The position numbers were made by a program, and so were the translations under genes. Positions 35,724 to 46,801 of a stretch of 64,000 nt of DNA are shown piece after piece; the first letter of the stretch is position 1; the number at the start of each line of letters is the position of its first letter. The notes under the pieces were generated by a model. That model was not told the DNA's origin and ran no database searches. It worked only from the letters and a program-made list of their open reading frames with translations. The stretch is from an uncultured Christensenella sp. Lineage in GTDB: Bacteria; Bacillota; Clostridia; Christensenellales; UBA3700. The DNA is taken from the NCBI GenBank assembly GCA_910579785.1, contig CAJTVJ010000006.1:1-64000 (forward strand), given 5' to 3'.

Positions 35724-36139
35724 AAATTACTCCTTTTAGAAGGTATATTTGATATTCTATAACAATTCAGCTGTAAACATATAAAAACTTACAAAAGTGG
35801 GGGATAATACTCTGAATTTACAAATATTCCATAAAAATTTAAAGAAATACTAGCTGTAAATATCAATATACCATCAAAATAAAACTTATTTTAATTATTT
35901 TTCACCTTGATATTATCCATACTTTAATATAAAGTTTTTACTTATTTACGATATATTTTATTTATCAAATTTCATTTTATGTCAAAAATCGTCAAAGTTT
36001 TTTATTTATCAAAATATTTATATTTAATTCTTTATAAATACTCAACAATCGCTATTTACTTATCTTAGTTAAGTAAAATTGCTATTGACAATAATTCTTA
36101 TAATTTTTAACTAATTAAATTTAATATCGTTCATTTATC
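35724..36139. other. A+T-rich spacer between yabP and tRNA-Leu
   Basis: No gene or clear hairpin was seen. It must hold the yabP promoter, probably for a sporulation sigma factor, but I could not assign -35/-10 elements. Confidence 0.4.
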
Positions 36140-36168
36140 TTGACGAAAAACAAATATTTTGTTAATAT
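36140..36168 (+). promoter_or_regulatory. Putative promoter of tRNA-Leu
   Basis: TTGACG (36140-36145) and TAATAT (36163-36168) have a 17-bp spacer, 23 bp before the tRNA. Confidence 0.6.
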
Positions 36169-36191
36169 AATATCTACCTAATATAAAATAA

Positions 36192-36278
36192 GCGGATATG
36201 GCGGAATTGGCAGACGCGTAAGATTCAGGTTCTTATGATCGCAAGGTTGTGCAGGTTCAAGTCCTGTTATCCGCACCA
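36192..36278 (+). tRNA. tRNA-Leu (anticodon CAG)
   Basis: The acceptor stem GCGGATA pairs with TATCCGC, and CCA is encoded. The anticodon stem TAAGA/TCTTA encloses the loop TTCAGGT, giving anticodon CAG. A long variable arm (TGATCGCAAGGTTGT) marks a class II leucine tRNA, and the T arm carries GGTTCAAGTCC. It reads CUG codons. Confidence 0.95.
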
Positions 36279-36283
36279 GGTGT

Positions 36284-36319
36284 ATCGGTTAAAAGTCTTT
36301 TGGCTTTTGACCGATTTTA
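36284..36319 (+). terminator. Terminator of tRNA-Leu
   Basis: ATCGGTTAAAAGTC and GGCTTTTGACCGAT form a long stem with two G-U type pairs and a 4-nt loop, followed by TTTAT. Confidence 0.8.
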
Positions 36320-36499
36320 TACTTATAAGGGTAGTTAAGAAGATAAAGTGAGTAATTGACCAAAAATGCTATACTATTCAAGTATAAGTTTTAAGTATAA
36401 GTGAGTGAATGATTATTAGTGGTTTAGGTATGAAGATAATCAATGGGAATATATAAGTTGTCGATAGTATAATTTGTGAGATAAAAGAGAGGAAAATAT

Positions 36500-37207
36500 A
36501 TGGCAATGTGGAATCCGTGGCGCGGTTGTCGCAAATATAGCGAAGGATGTAGATTTTGTTATATTCATAAAGGTGATTATAAGCGAAATATTGATGCAAA
36601 TAACATTGTAAAGACTGATAATTTTTATGCGCCGATAGCTAGGGATAAGTCAGGAGCATATAAAATTAAGTCGGGACAGAGGGTATATCTATGCTTTTCT
36701 ACGGATTTTTTGATTGAAGACGCCGACAAATGGCGCCCAGAATGTTGGCAAATGATACGGGAGAGGTCTGACCTGCACTTTTTATTTTTGACTAAGCGTA
36801 TTGAAAGGTTTATGGATTGCATACCGGAGGATTGGGGGGATGGATATGACAACGTTACCGTGGGATGTACGGTGGAAAATCAAGACAGAGCGGATCATAG
36901 GCTTTCAATTTTTAATAAACTGCCTATAAAGCATAAAAATATAATATGCCAGCCGTTGATTGAGAGGATAAACCTCGACGGCTATTTGAGAGGTGTGGAA
37001 TTGGTCGTAGCCGGCGGAGAATCAGACAAAAATGCCAGACCTCTTGATTTTGAGTGGGTGCTTGCCATTAGAAATCAATGTATAGATCATGACGTGCATT
37101 TTGAATTTAGGCAATGCGGAACGCATTTTATCAAAGACGGTAAAAGCTATACATTGTCCACGCGCGACTTATGCAGTCAAGCAAAAAAGGCAAATATCAA
37201 TTTTTGA
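36500..37207 (+). CDS. DUF5131 / phage Gp37-Gp68 family protein
   Basis: A 235-residue protein. It starts AMWNPWRGCRKYSEGCRFCY, a W-N-P-x-x-G-C-x-x-x-S-x-G-C-x-x-C-Y block resembling the start of the radical-SAM-related DUF5131 family. Other hallmarks are VYLCFSTDFL, LFLTKRIERF, VGCTVENQ and VAGGES. Members occur on phages and bacterial chromosomes, are thought to bind an iron-sulfur cluster, and have no proven reaction. GAGAGGAAAA precedes the ATG. It follows tRNA-Leu; since tRNAs are common integration sites, it may have been acquired, but no integrase or att repeat is present. Confidence 0.85.
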   Translation: MAMWNPWRGCRKYSEGCRFCYIHKGDYKRNIDANNIVKTDNFYAPIARDKSGAYKIKSGQRVYLCFSTDFLIEDADKWRPECWQMIRERSDLHFLFLTKRIERFMDCIPEDWGDGYDNVTVGCTVENQDRADHRLSIFNKLPIKHKNIICQPLIERINLDGYLRGVELVVAGGESDKNARPLDFEWVLAIRNQCIDHDVHFEFRQCGTHFIKDGKSYTLSTRDLCSQAKKANINF

Positions 37208-37381
37208 AAATTTGCTTGATTTTGCAATGAGAGGGTGAGATATCGAGTACGTCGTGAGCTTGAATATTGCAAAAGATCATAACGAACAATTTGGGCTTAG
37301 AAGTACAATACTTTTAAGCTTATTTTTATATGGTAATAGTTAACGCGCTAATTTTAGCACAAAACATTGTATTTTATATGT

Positions 37382-37518
37382 TATTCCAAAAAAAGTATAC
37401 TTTAACTGACTAGATTTATCTATGCTGCGAAATATTGATTTTTGTAGATTTATTTTAGTTTAAGGCAATTATTTTGTCAACATTTTGCAGTCAGTTAAAG
37501 TATACATTTTTTGGAATA
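37382..37518. mobile_element. 137-bp element with 30-bp terminal inverted repeats (MITE-like)
   Basis: The ends, TATTCCAAAAAA...TAACTGACT (37382-37411) and its complement (37489-37518), match at 29 of 30 positions and contain GTATAC. The interior has no gene. I see no convincing target duplication and no second copy in the window, so it may instead be a very long hairpin. The rest of 37208-37912 is A+T-rich spacer apart from the promoter below. Confidence 0.5.
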
Positions 37519-37746
37519 GAGGAAAGAAGATATATACTGCAAAATAGTGTAAAAAAGTAACGAAAGCAGAGAATTTTGCATAGTTATTGCTGGGAATAAA
37601 ATATAATATGTTTTGACATTTTAGATACAAAACGTGATATGTATTGATATTTGACACGGTTTTTAGCGATTTGATATTATTTTTATGTAAAAAATCGTTG
37701 AAAATTATGGAAAATAGTGGAAAAATGCAAAACATATCAAAAATCA

Positions 37747-37775
37747 GTTGACAATTATTATGCTAAGTTGTAATA
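37747..37775 (+). promoter_or_regulatory. Putative promoter of the giant surface-protein operon
   Basis: TTGACA (37747-37752) and TAATAT (37770-37775) with a 17-bp spacer, giving a leader of about 130 nt. Confidence 0.55.
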
Positions 37776-37912
37776 TGCGAGGCAGTTGTTTGATTAAACC
37801 GTACGTAGTACGTTTTGTAGAACGACGAAACATGATATTGGAATTAGGGGAATTTGAGATAAGGGGAACTTAGAACAAAAGCAAATTGTTTTTTTGTAAA
37901 GGAGATGAACTC

Positions 37913-40900
37913 GTGAACACGAAGTACAAATCTGAAAAAATTATTTGGATAGTTTTGGCAATAGTCCTTATCGCTTTTTTGACTGTAAGCGTATGGCTTG
38001 CTTTGCCTATTTTTAAAGATGATTATGACGCCAAGTCCGATACTGCGGTATCTAAGACTAGCGTGGTCAAACTTTTTAAGGAAAAACCATATATAGTAGC
38101 GTCATCAGCTGAAAAGGCTGCTGCATATGCCGAAAAACTCGGTATCCCTGCCAACCAATATAATTACGTCGACAGCACGATAGTATTGAAAGTGGAAGAC
38201 GGCGTTTGGAAAGGCATGGCAAACAGCGACGTACTTGGCAAATATACGCATTTGCTTTTGCCAAATGATATTACTTCGATAGACGCCGGTTCTATCAGCA
38301 GCGCAAACGGTATTTATTCTGTCTTATGGCTTTCTATTATGGCAGACGACGGCTGTAATCTTACTTCAATTCCGGGAGCGACGTCGTCGATATCTGCGTT
38401 GGGCAGAGGGTGGCTTGAAAGAGTTGATTTGACAAAGGCGACAAAATTGACGTCTATCCCCGCATATACATTCAAGACTTGCGATAGATTGCAAGATATA
38501 GCTTTTCCCGATACTATCACTTCAATAGGAGCGCAGGCGATTGTTTCTGCCAATTTATGTCATATCAGTTTGCCATCCGGTCTTGGCGCAGACGGGGGCG
38601 GACTTGATTGGAATGCCTTTCAAGGATGCGGAAAACTTGTAGATATTGGCTTGCCGTCAAATGCAAACGCTACGTTTGAAAACAAAGTTAAAGGTATGAC
38701 TTCCATATGGGAAACGTATATGAACGTGTACGTTGAGGGCTCGGGGCGCTCTTGGTTGGCTCGCACGGTGGACGGATTTGTATTTTGTAAAAACCTTTCG
38801 AGAACGACCCAACTTGCCACTGGATTGACTTCTAACGAAAATTATACGATAGGCAAATGGTATTTGGTGGGATACCATGGACCGGAAAGCGGCGGCGATA
38901 CCGTCAATGCTTCGGACACTTATATGATGACCCTGCCAAAACAAGTAGACCTTGCCAAAGAATCGAGCAGCCGCTTAGGACAATATGACTTTATAGATTG
39001 CTCTGGCAATTTAATTCAAAACGATTTCAGCGATTTGACTACGCAGACGCAACTTGGAAGCAACGTGGCGGTGAATAGCGCATCGGCAGGCGACGATACA
39101 ATAGGCAGCCGCGTTATCGCAGGTATGCAAAGCGGAGTAAAATTGAAATATGACGTTGGTCAACTTGCGTTCTTCTACCGTTGGACGCTGCATACGACGA
39201 TACCAGACGACGCGGTAAGTACAATCGGCAACAGAGCTTTTCACAATGCTTCGGTGACAACGTTTAATATAGGCAACGTAGAAAAAATAGGAAATAGAGG
39301 ACTTGCATTTTTGGGAAGATCGGCGGGATTGAGTTTCTATCTTCCAAGCAATAACCCAATGATCGCAGGCGACGGCTTTTCTTATAACACAAGCTCAGGT
39401 CCTGTCGGAACGCGTTTGTTTATATACCGAGATTATAATGATTATAACAATTATTATATAAATTCTGCGGGAAATGCTGACAGCGGACTTCAAAAAGCCG
39501 CAAAGGATATAGCGGCCGGCGTAGGAAAATACTATTCGTATTTGATAGACGTCGTACCTAATATCGCAGAATGGGACAATGACGCCAATGCTTACCGTTA
39601 CACAACCGTAGACGAAGCTAAGATGCAGCGATTGTATACGGGTAATTTGGCAGGTTTTGACGGCGGCGGAATTTACAACAACGCTTTCAGTTACACGCGT
39701 ACTGCATATGATACTTGGGAGTATGACGCAAGTCAGGCATTTCCGTCTTTGAGCGAACATACGGGATATTCTAAGACGAATTGGTTTACGAGCACAACAT
39801 TTGATACCAAATATACAGAATCGCTTATAAGTACTGCCGACAACAGCAGCAGTAATCTCTCGCTTCGCAATGCGGCAAGCAAGGCAACGGATATTATAAA
39901 TATCTATTCCAGAAAGATTGTTACGGTCACCCTTGAAAACAAGGTAAGAGAATATAAAGACAGGTCTTTGCAAGCCGATGAGACAGAAATTACGGGAATA
40001 CCTACGGCAATCAAGGGCGATTACGAAGTCGAAGTCACGAAATACGTAGACAGCAACGGCGTAGAGAAGAGTTATAGTTCGATAGGCTCGATAATACAGG
40101 AAGCAGGAATATACACTATTCAAATACAGCCCAACGAAGCTTTTGGTCAGTGGACGGAAGGCGACGTGCCGACGATGACTGTCACGGTGAACAAAACAGA
40201 GCTGGATTTGGGAGATTCCAGTATATTCCGTCTCGGCGTTACCGACGGAATAAATCAACACAATTTGCGCCCCGGCAAGGAAGTTGAAGGGGAGCAGGGA
40301 ACTTCGCTTTATAAATATAAGAGTTCTTGGTATACCGAAATGCAGACCGACGACACGCTTGGAGATCTGATCGAGCAGAGAGACGGACTGTGGAACAGCT
40401 TTGTCCGCGCCGAAGGCGAGGAGATGAAATTCAGACTTGCGCTTATCACAGGAGTAATCCAAGACGCGCACGACAGCAGTATCGGTATTTTTGATATCAA
40501 TATGCCGGGTACGGCAAGAAGCGAATCGGGAGAATATACCGATCAATTTACCGTTGAGTTGACGGAAAAAGCTAAGAATAATTATAGATTCGTCGTGACC
40601 AACGACGCATCGCGGCAGTTTTACGGATATGCCAACTCCGACCAATCGATAGCGACTATCAACAAGACTTGGTATATAGTAAAACTTAATAACTGGCTTA
40701 CGATACAAGGATACGAAGGCAACAGCGACGCGCCGTCTTATCATATGTCGTCGTCATGGGAATTCGGTACGGTAGCAGTGCCAAAAGCGCCTGCGGTGGC
40801 TCTCGGCACCGACGTGCACATCACGTTTAGTCTGGAATTGACGTCGCAGCACATTGTCGGCGGCAGCGGTACGTTGATACTTTCGACAGACGAGAATGGA

Positions 40901-43546
40901 GATCCCATCACGATAGATAAATATTCGCGTTATATCAACAGTTCTATGCCGTCAGGCAGTTACCGTATAATTTATTCTGTCGATTTTTCAAATGACGATC
41001 ATACCAAATTCGATACCTTCCAACAAAGCTTTACCTTTACCATTTATGACAAAGCGTTTGTATCGGAGGAGAATGACGCCATCAATCAATTAAAGGGCAA
41101 GACCTTTGAATACGATATGAAGGAGGCGACCAACTCCTATAATCAAAACAAAGTTCTTTTTGACTTAAACGATTTGAGTTCTACCGACAAGCTTGAAGAT
41201 ATGTTGGGATTGAACGGCGAAACTACGGGAAATACTCATCGCGTAGGTATATGGGCTGAGAGAGATTATGACGTTCTTTTCGACAGGCATTTTACTATTA
41301 CTTACAATCTCAACCGTATGTGGAACAACACGTATAAGGATTTGACCGCTATCCAAAACGATTATCCTATGAATACGCCGGACGTGTATACCGTCTACTA
41401 TCAGTTGACGTGTAAAAATCGCAAGTCGCTTGTCAACGAAAATGACGATGCAAGAAGGCAGTGTTGCTTCTACGTAGTCGTATACAGGACGCTGACCGCG
41501 CCGACAATTCAAGACGTCACCTATACGGGCTCTGCAATTTATCCGACGGTAAGTTATCTCAACGGAGAATTGGCGTTTGAACAATCATACTATACGGTAT
41601 CTTATCCTACGGCGCAAGACAACGTAAACAACGGCGTAAAGAAAGCCGTATTGACTATATCAGATAGAGATTTCCAACTTTACCGTTGGGCGGACGGCGC
41701 AAGCATTGCGGGCGACGAAAAGACGCTTGAAATAACTTATAGCATAGTGGCCGCCAACAATTCTTCAACTGTGCCGCTTTATATGGCGGATTGGTCTTGG
41801 AACAGCAATATCACGTTGGACAATATAGTTTGGGAAACTAAATTCGGCAACGTGAAAAAAGATTTTGAGTTTATGCTGGTGCCCGTGCGAAGCGGCGAAA
41901 ACGACAACAGGAAAAACGTCACGGATATTTCTAAGTTCGGCACTGCGGATGCAGGGGTCTATACGCTTCATGCGCGCTGTCCTGCCGATGAGGACGGAAA
42001 TTGGAAAGAATATGAACAAACGCTGACTATTACGGTCTTCAAAGCTATCAATACTTGGTATAAATCGCCGAGTATCACTTCTTGGAGCTGGAACCAATAT
42101 GAAAATTACGATTGGAGTCTGGGCAGTCCTATTCAAATACATGCGGTGCCGACTTATTATTCCACGTCGACTGAGAGCAAGGCAGGCTCCGGAAGATTTG
42201 ATTTCCGTATATATTCTCTCAAAAACGGCGCAACGGGCGACGATATCTACGACATGGTATACTTTGACGACGATTTCCACTTCCAATTCGATAGAGACGT
42301 CGACGGAAATTTCCTGACGCACGACGGAGATCCTAAGGAAGGCGGACATTTCTTGTTGCCAATATACGTGGCGAAAAAACTCGCTTCGCTTCCTGCCGGA
42401 CAGTATTATTTGGTTGCTACGGTATACGACCATAATAATTACACGGGACTTAACAATGCGGTTGATTCTTTTGGCAAAGGCGCAGTACAATTTACGGTAG
42501 CTCCTGCCAACAACATATGGTCGGACACCATTACCGCGTCCGACTGGGCATATTCAGAGTTTGAGCTCGGTCGTCATCTCCATATCGGTACGACGAAGTA
42601 CGCAACGCAGCTCAAATACTCGTTGTACTATGGCGACACGACGGATGTTGTGACGGCGGACGGAGTAAGACTTGAAAATATTACTGATTTCAGCGCGACC
42701 GCGTCGGGCTCTAAATACACGTATGCACAACTTTTGAGCATGCTTGACGTGGGCTCTTATATGATAAAAGTTCACGGCGACGCGGCAGAGGTCAACGAAA
42801 GAGGCGGCATAAATTATCTTGCGATAGACGATCAACGTAAAGTTACAGTAATCAAAGCAGCCAATACGCTCAACGATACTTTTGCAGTCAATTCTTATAC
42901 GATAGGGTCGAGTACAGACGGTTTGATTGCCAAATATACCGCCCGTTTTGAAAGCCAAAAGGTGGGATTCAGAATTTCGCAAAGGGGCGTATACGTGGAC
43001 GGATTGAGCAATACCCATACGTCTGACGATATTATCCAATACAGTCTTTCGTTGAATTATGACGAGCTTTTACAAAAGATTTCTCAACTTTCGAGTACGG
43101 AGACGGGAAGTCAATATACCGTGTGGTGGACTACGGTCGGCGGCGATAATTATACCGCCCAATACGGGTCGAGAGCTTTTGCCGTATATCTCGGTCAAAA
43201 CGGCTGGGTCGGCGACGTTATTCCTACCATGACGGATTGGACGTACGACGGCGCAAAGCATGAGTTTGACAAGAGCAGCGTCAAACTTACCCATCCGATT
43301 GCCGACGCGGATATCAAGGTGACGTATTACGCCGCTATATACAACGAACATACGGGAAAAAACGAAAAGGGATTGCAGATAGACGGCTGTCCTATCGACA
43401 CGGGCAATTATTTTGTCACTGTCACAATCCCTACCGACGATTATTATCGCGGAATGTCTGTCGATTTGTTTTTCACCGTCAGTATGGCAAACAACAGCTT
43501 TAAGACTTCGCCGGCAATCAACAACAGCGCTTGGGATTATTTCTAG
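37913..43546 (+). CDS. Giant BspA-like LRR surface protein, N-terminal part ending in TAG
   Basis: The start is GTG 37913, 8 nt after AAGGAG; an ATG 27 bp upstream has no ribosome site. The part is 1877 residues. A signal-anchor helix (about 11-35) leads to BspA-type leucine-rich repeats near residues 115-230 and 425-485 (LTSIPAYTFKTCDRLQDIAFPDTITSIG), then many Ig/MBG-like beta modules of about 90 residues with an N-x-W...W-x-W-x-x-F/Y hallmark. A TAG at 43544-43546 falls inside one such module (SAWDYF), and the frame continues without another stop for 1085 codons. Probable role: adhesion or matrix contact. Expressed alone it would lack the C-terminal membrane anchor. Confidence 0.8.
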   Translation: MNTKYKSEKIIWIVLAIVLIAFLTVSVWLALPIFKDDYDAKSDTAVSKTSVVKLFKEKPYIVASSAEKAAAYAEKLGIPANQYNYVDSTIVLKVEDGVWKGMANSDVLGKYTHLLLPNDITSIDAGSISSANGIYSVLWLSIMADDGCNLTSIPGATSSISALGRGWLERVDLTKATKLTSIPAYTFKTCDRLQDIAFPDTITSIGAQAIVSANLCHISLPSGLGADGGGLDWNAFQGCGKLVDIGLPSNANATFENKVKGMTSIWETYMNVYVEGSGRSWLARTVDGFVFCKNLSRTTQLATGLTSNENYTIGKWYLVGYHGPESGGDTVNASDTYMMTLPKQVDLAKESSSRLGQYDFIDCSGNLIQNDFSDLTTQTQLGSNVAVNSASAGDDTIGSRVIAGMQSGVKLKYDVGQLAFFYRWTLHTTIPDDAVSTIGNRAFHNASVTTFNIGNVEKIGNRGLAFLGRSAGLSFYLPSNNPMIAGDGFSYNTSSGPVGTRLFIYRDYNDYNNYYINSAGNADSGLQKAAKDIAAGVGKYYSYLIDVVPNIAEWDNDANAYRYTTVDEAKMQRLYTGNLAGFDGGGIYNNAFSYTRTAYDTWEYDASQAFPSLSEHTGYSKTNWFTSTTFDTKYTESLISTADNSSSNLSLRNAASKATDIINIYSRKIVTVTLENKVREYKDRSLQADETEITGIPTAIKGDYEVEVTKYVDSNGVEKSYSSIGSIIQEAGIYTIQIQPNEAFGQWTEGDVPTMTVTVNKTELDLGDSSIFRLGVTDGINQHNLRPGKEVEGEQGTSLYKYKSSWYTEMQTDDTLGDLIEQRDGLWNSFVRAEGEEMKFRLALITGVIQDAHDSSIGIFDINMPGTARSESGEYTDQFTVELTEKAKNNYRFVVTNDASRQFYGYANSDQSIATINKTWYIVKLNNWLTIQGYEGNSDAPSYHMSSSWEFGTVAVPKAPAVALGTDVHITFSLELTSQHIVGGSGTLILSTDENGDPITIDKYSRYINSSMPSGSYRIIYSVDFSNDDHTKFDTFQQSFTFTIYDKAFVSEENDAINQLKGKTFEYDMKEATNSYNQNKVLFDLNDLSSTDKLEDMLGLNGETTGNTHRVGIWAERDYDVLFDRHFTITYNLNRMWNNTYKDLTAIQNDYPMNTPDVYTVYYQLTCKNRKSLVNENDDARRQCCFYVVVYRTLTAPTIQDVTYTGSAIYPTVSYLNGELAFEQSYYTVSYPTAQDNVNNGVKKAVLTISDRDFQLYRWADGASIAGDEKTLEITYSIVAANNSSTVPLYMADWSWNSNITLDNIVWETKFGNVKKDFEFMLVPVRSGENDNRKNVTDISKFGTADAGVYTLHARCPADEDGNWKEYEQTLTITVFKAINTWYKSPSITSWSWNQYENYDWSLGSPIQIHAVPTYYSTSTESKAGSGRFDFRIYSLKNGATGDDIYDMVYFDDDFHFQFDRDVDGNFLTHDGDPKEGGHFLLPIYVAKKLASLPAGQYYLVATVYDHNNYTGLNNAVDSFGKGAVQFTVAPANNIWSDTITASDWAYSEFELGRHLHIGTTKYATQLKYSLYYGDTTDVVTADGVRLENITDFSATASGSKYTYAQLLSMLDVGSYMIKVHGDAAEVNERGGINYLAIDDQRKVTVIKAANTLNDTFAVNSYTIGSSTDGLIAKYTARFESQKVGFRISQRGVYVDGLSNTHTSDDIIQYSLSLNYDELLQKISQLSSTETGSQYTVWWTTVGGDNYTAQYGSRAFAVYLGQNGWVGDVIPTMTDWTYDGAKHEFDKSSVKLTHPIADADIKVTYYAAIYNEHTGKNEKGLQIDGCPIDTGNYFVTVTIPTDDYYRGMSVDLFFTVSMANNSFKTSPAINNSAWDYF

Positions 43547-43597
43547 CTGGATATCGACGATATAATAATCGGAGAGCCTTCTCATAAAGAAGACGAT

Positions 43598-46500
43598 ATG
43601 AATATGCAGTACATTGTTTATCAGACGATAGCCAGCGGCGAAGATATTCATATTGCCACTTTGAATTGGCGCTTTGGAAGAGTAGACGGCAGCAACGCAA
43701 TGCAGTTAGACGATTTTTACAAGCGTCTCAAAGCGCTTAACGTAGGCGAATATAAGTTGTATATTACGCTTTCGTCTTCGTCCAACTTTAAAGAATTGGT
43801 TATTGCTCCGACAGTTTTGAACGTCAACAAAGCCGCCAACGGATACGCAGACGGCAAGGCTCCTGCGATAATAGATAACGTAACGCAGTGGGAGTGGGAC
43901 AAATACGACAGTAAGTTTTGGCAGGAGGTCGCGACAAAGTTCGGCGAAATTTCTATTTTCATAGATTCTGACGCAGTGGCTTCATTGTCAGTATCCAATC
44001 ACTTATCAAGACTCGAAACGGGCGAACATAAAATACGTTTTTATGTAAAGGGAACGGACAATTACGAGGGCTTTGACGAAACGCGTACCTTCACGATAGT
44101 CAAAAATAAGAACGGCTGGACAGACGGCGAAAAGGATAAGACGGCGTTTGTCAACGATTGGACTTGGGGCGATTACGACAACGATATTTCGGGAGGCAGC
44201 CCGATATGGAAAGAGCCGTCGCCTAATTACGGCAAGGCGCAGTCGCAAGCGGCAATTTATAAGGGAAAAGACGGCGTAGGCGGCACTTTGATAAAAGACA
44301 ATATAGCGCTGTATTCGTTGGATATTGTAATGAACTCGCTTGACGCAGGGCACTATTACTTAATTTGGACTGTTGTCGGCGATAGCAATTACGAGACCAT
44401 AACGCGTGAATATATCAACTTTGAAGTAAAAGTCAATCCCAACAAATGGGATCCAAGCCAACCTGCAACTATGCACGAGAACGATAAAAAGGAGATATCG
44501 GGTATCGAGTACGGCTGGACGTGGGGCGAATTCGGCAAGGATACGGACGTAGATTATTTTACGGTGCCTCATGCCGAGTACGGTCTTGTCGTGGCAAAAG
44601 TAACCAAGTATGACTCGACTTGGAGCAATCCGCAAGTCATTGTCGACGGGATTTCCAACCATATCAGCATATCCAATGCTTTGAACCGTCTTGACGTAGG
44701 ACGTTATAGAATCGAGTGGTCGGCTACCGATCCCAACGCAACTGGCAACTTTGAAGAAATCAACTACCCGACGGCGATAGAGTTTATCGTCAACCGCGGA
44801 GTCAACGCTTGGACGGGAGACAAACCGTATATCGACGGATGGCAGTGGGGCGCGTTTGACAGCAGTCTGTGGAAGGCTCCGGGTCTTGTATCCGGAAGAC
44901 CTAACGCCACGGTCATTAAGCTCAACAGCGACGGCACGGACGGAGAACATGTAATAGAAAAGCTCTCTTCCGAGTATCTCAGCGCGCAACTCGCACTTTT
45001 GGAAGTAGGCGACTATCGACTCGTGTGGACGGCGGACGACAACGACAATTACGAGATAGAGGGCGAAAATAAAGACGACCTTATCTTCCAAGTGTCAGTC
45101 AACGTCAACGGCTGGACTATCGAGCCTAAAATCACCGCGCAAGACAGTCAATGGCAGTGGAAGACCTTTACGCTTGGATATTGGCAGAGACCTGAGGCGC
45201 AGTATCACCACAACGATATAAGCGCAACGGTATATAAACTCAAAGACGGATATGATTTTGAGTACGACGAATTCAATAAGGTCTATATTCTTGACGAAAG
45301 TAAATGCACCGTGATGAGCGGTATCACGCTTGCTACGCTTGACGCGATAAACGACTTGTCGGTGGGCAAGTACTTGGTCAAGGTATGCGTGCCCGAGGAC
45401 GAAAACGGAAGATTCTTGGGATTGCAATCGGTATTGCCGTTTACGGTAGTGCCGAACGAAAATGACTTTACTTCAAGATACTGTTATATCAACGGATACG
45501 CATACTCGCAGTTCAGAGGATATTGGAGCGCGCCGACGGCGCAGTTCGGCGAGATAATCGCAAGTATATATCTTATAAACAATGGCACAAGAGAGCTGGT
45601 TGCAACTTCAAGCGTAGGCGATCTCAACAACGCGTTGAGCGAGCTTCACGTCGGCAATTACGAAGTCGATTGGACTATATCGGAAGATAGCGAGGGCAAT
45701 TATCTCGGCGGAAAGACTACGACAAGTTCGTTTGCGGTGAGCAAGACGGAAAACCGTTGGGTGCAGAAGCCTGTAATCAACGGATGGGCTTGGGGAGAAT
45801 TCAACGCCGCCGACAGCGGACTTAAAGCAATTCCTTTCAAAATTCAAGAAGGACAGCCGTTGTATTTTAAGATAGTCGACGTATCTTACAATGAGCTGAG
45901 CGATTTTGACGGTCACGTAGATGAGATGGGATATTTCACCGATATATCAAAGGTGGCGGATATTCTCAACAATCTCAAACCGGCGGTATATCATCTCTTG
46001 GCATACTATCCGGAGCTTGACGACTACAAAAAACTCGACGCCGACAACGATTGTACGTTTGTTGTAAGACATGCGGAGAATAAGTGGGTGATGACTCCCG
46101 ATATAATCGATTGGGTATACGGCAGTCCTGCCAATAAGCCTATCGGCAGCGCGGTCTTCGGAGAAGAAATAAAGTATACCTATTATAGAGCGGTGCTTGA
46201 CGCTTTCGGCGAGCCTGTGTTTGAAAACGGCAGGTATTTGGTCGAAGAGAATTCCGCATTCGGCGGATGGGGCAAGGACGAGATAGCCGACGCAGGCGTG
46301 TATATCGTCCAGGCTGACGTAGCGGGCAACGAATATTACGCTCCGCTTTCTACGCAATTCGTACTTCGCGTATCCAATTCAAAGTACAACTTTTGGAAGA
46401 CTCAGCCTATAATCCAAAGTTGGGTGTTCGGCTCTGATAAATGTTTGCCGGAAGGCGAGGCGGCATACGGCAGCGTAACTTGGACGTATTATAAGGCGGC

Positions 46501-46801
46501 ATGGAGCGACGCGCTCAATAAGTGGGTGCCGACAGGAGAGGCTCTTTCCACCGACGGACAGAATCCGCCGGAAGAAGTGGGCAAGTACATTCTCGTTGCA
46601 AGCGTAGCAGCTGCCGAAGGATACAACGCTTTGATAGCCAACGTATTTTTCGAGGTATACGAGAGGGCGACGTCAGCTGTGTCAAGCGACGTACTCGTCT
46701 ATATTGATATTGCATTGGCGGCTTTGGCGTCAATATTCACGACAGTAGTAATAATCGCAGTTGTAAGGAGGTACAGAAGAAATGACAGCGTTAATGAATA
46801 A
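43598..46801 (+). pseudogene. C-terminal part of the giant surface protein, downstream of the TAG
   Basis: This is in the same frame as the upstream part; the frame resumes right after the TAG at 43547, and the first ATG is 43598. No Shine-Dalgarno precedes that ATG, so independent translation is doubtful. About ten more Trp-rich modules follow (PYIDGWQWGAFDSSLW, PVINGWAWGEFN, PDIIDWVYGS), then a C-terminal helix (about 1025-1052) and a short basic tail (RRYRR). There are no frameshifts in 1067 codons, so the break is recent, or is read through, or is a sequencing error. It overlaps the next gene by 20 bp. Confidence 0.75.

Noticed and set aside
36192..37207. Genomic island inserted at tRNA-Leu
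   Set aside because: A DUF5131 gene follows the tRNA, but there is no integrase and no repeat of the tRNA 3' end.
37469..37735. 88-codon minus-strand open frame over the inverted-repeat element
   Set aside because: It runs through the terminal repeat and has no ribosome site or domain.
39395..40744. 449-codon minus-strand open frame opposite the giant surface gene
   Set aside because: Antisense shadow with no ribosome site and random-looking sequence.
43544..43546. TAG read as a sense codon by a variant genetic code
   Set aside because: mnmE in the same window ends in TAG at its conserved C-terminus, so TAG is an ordinary stop here.
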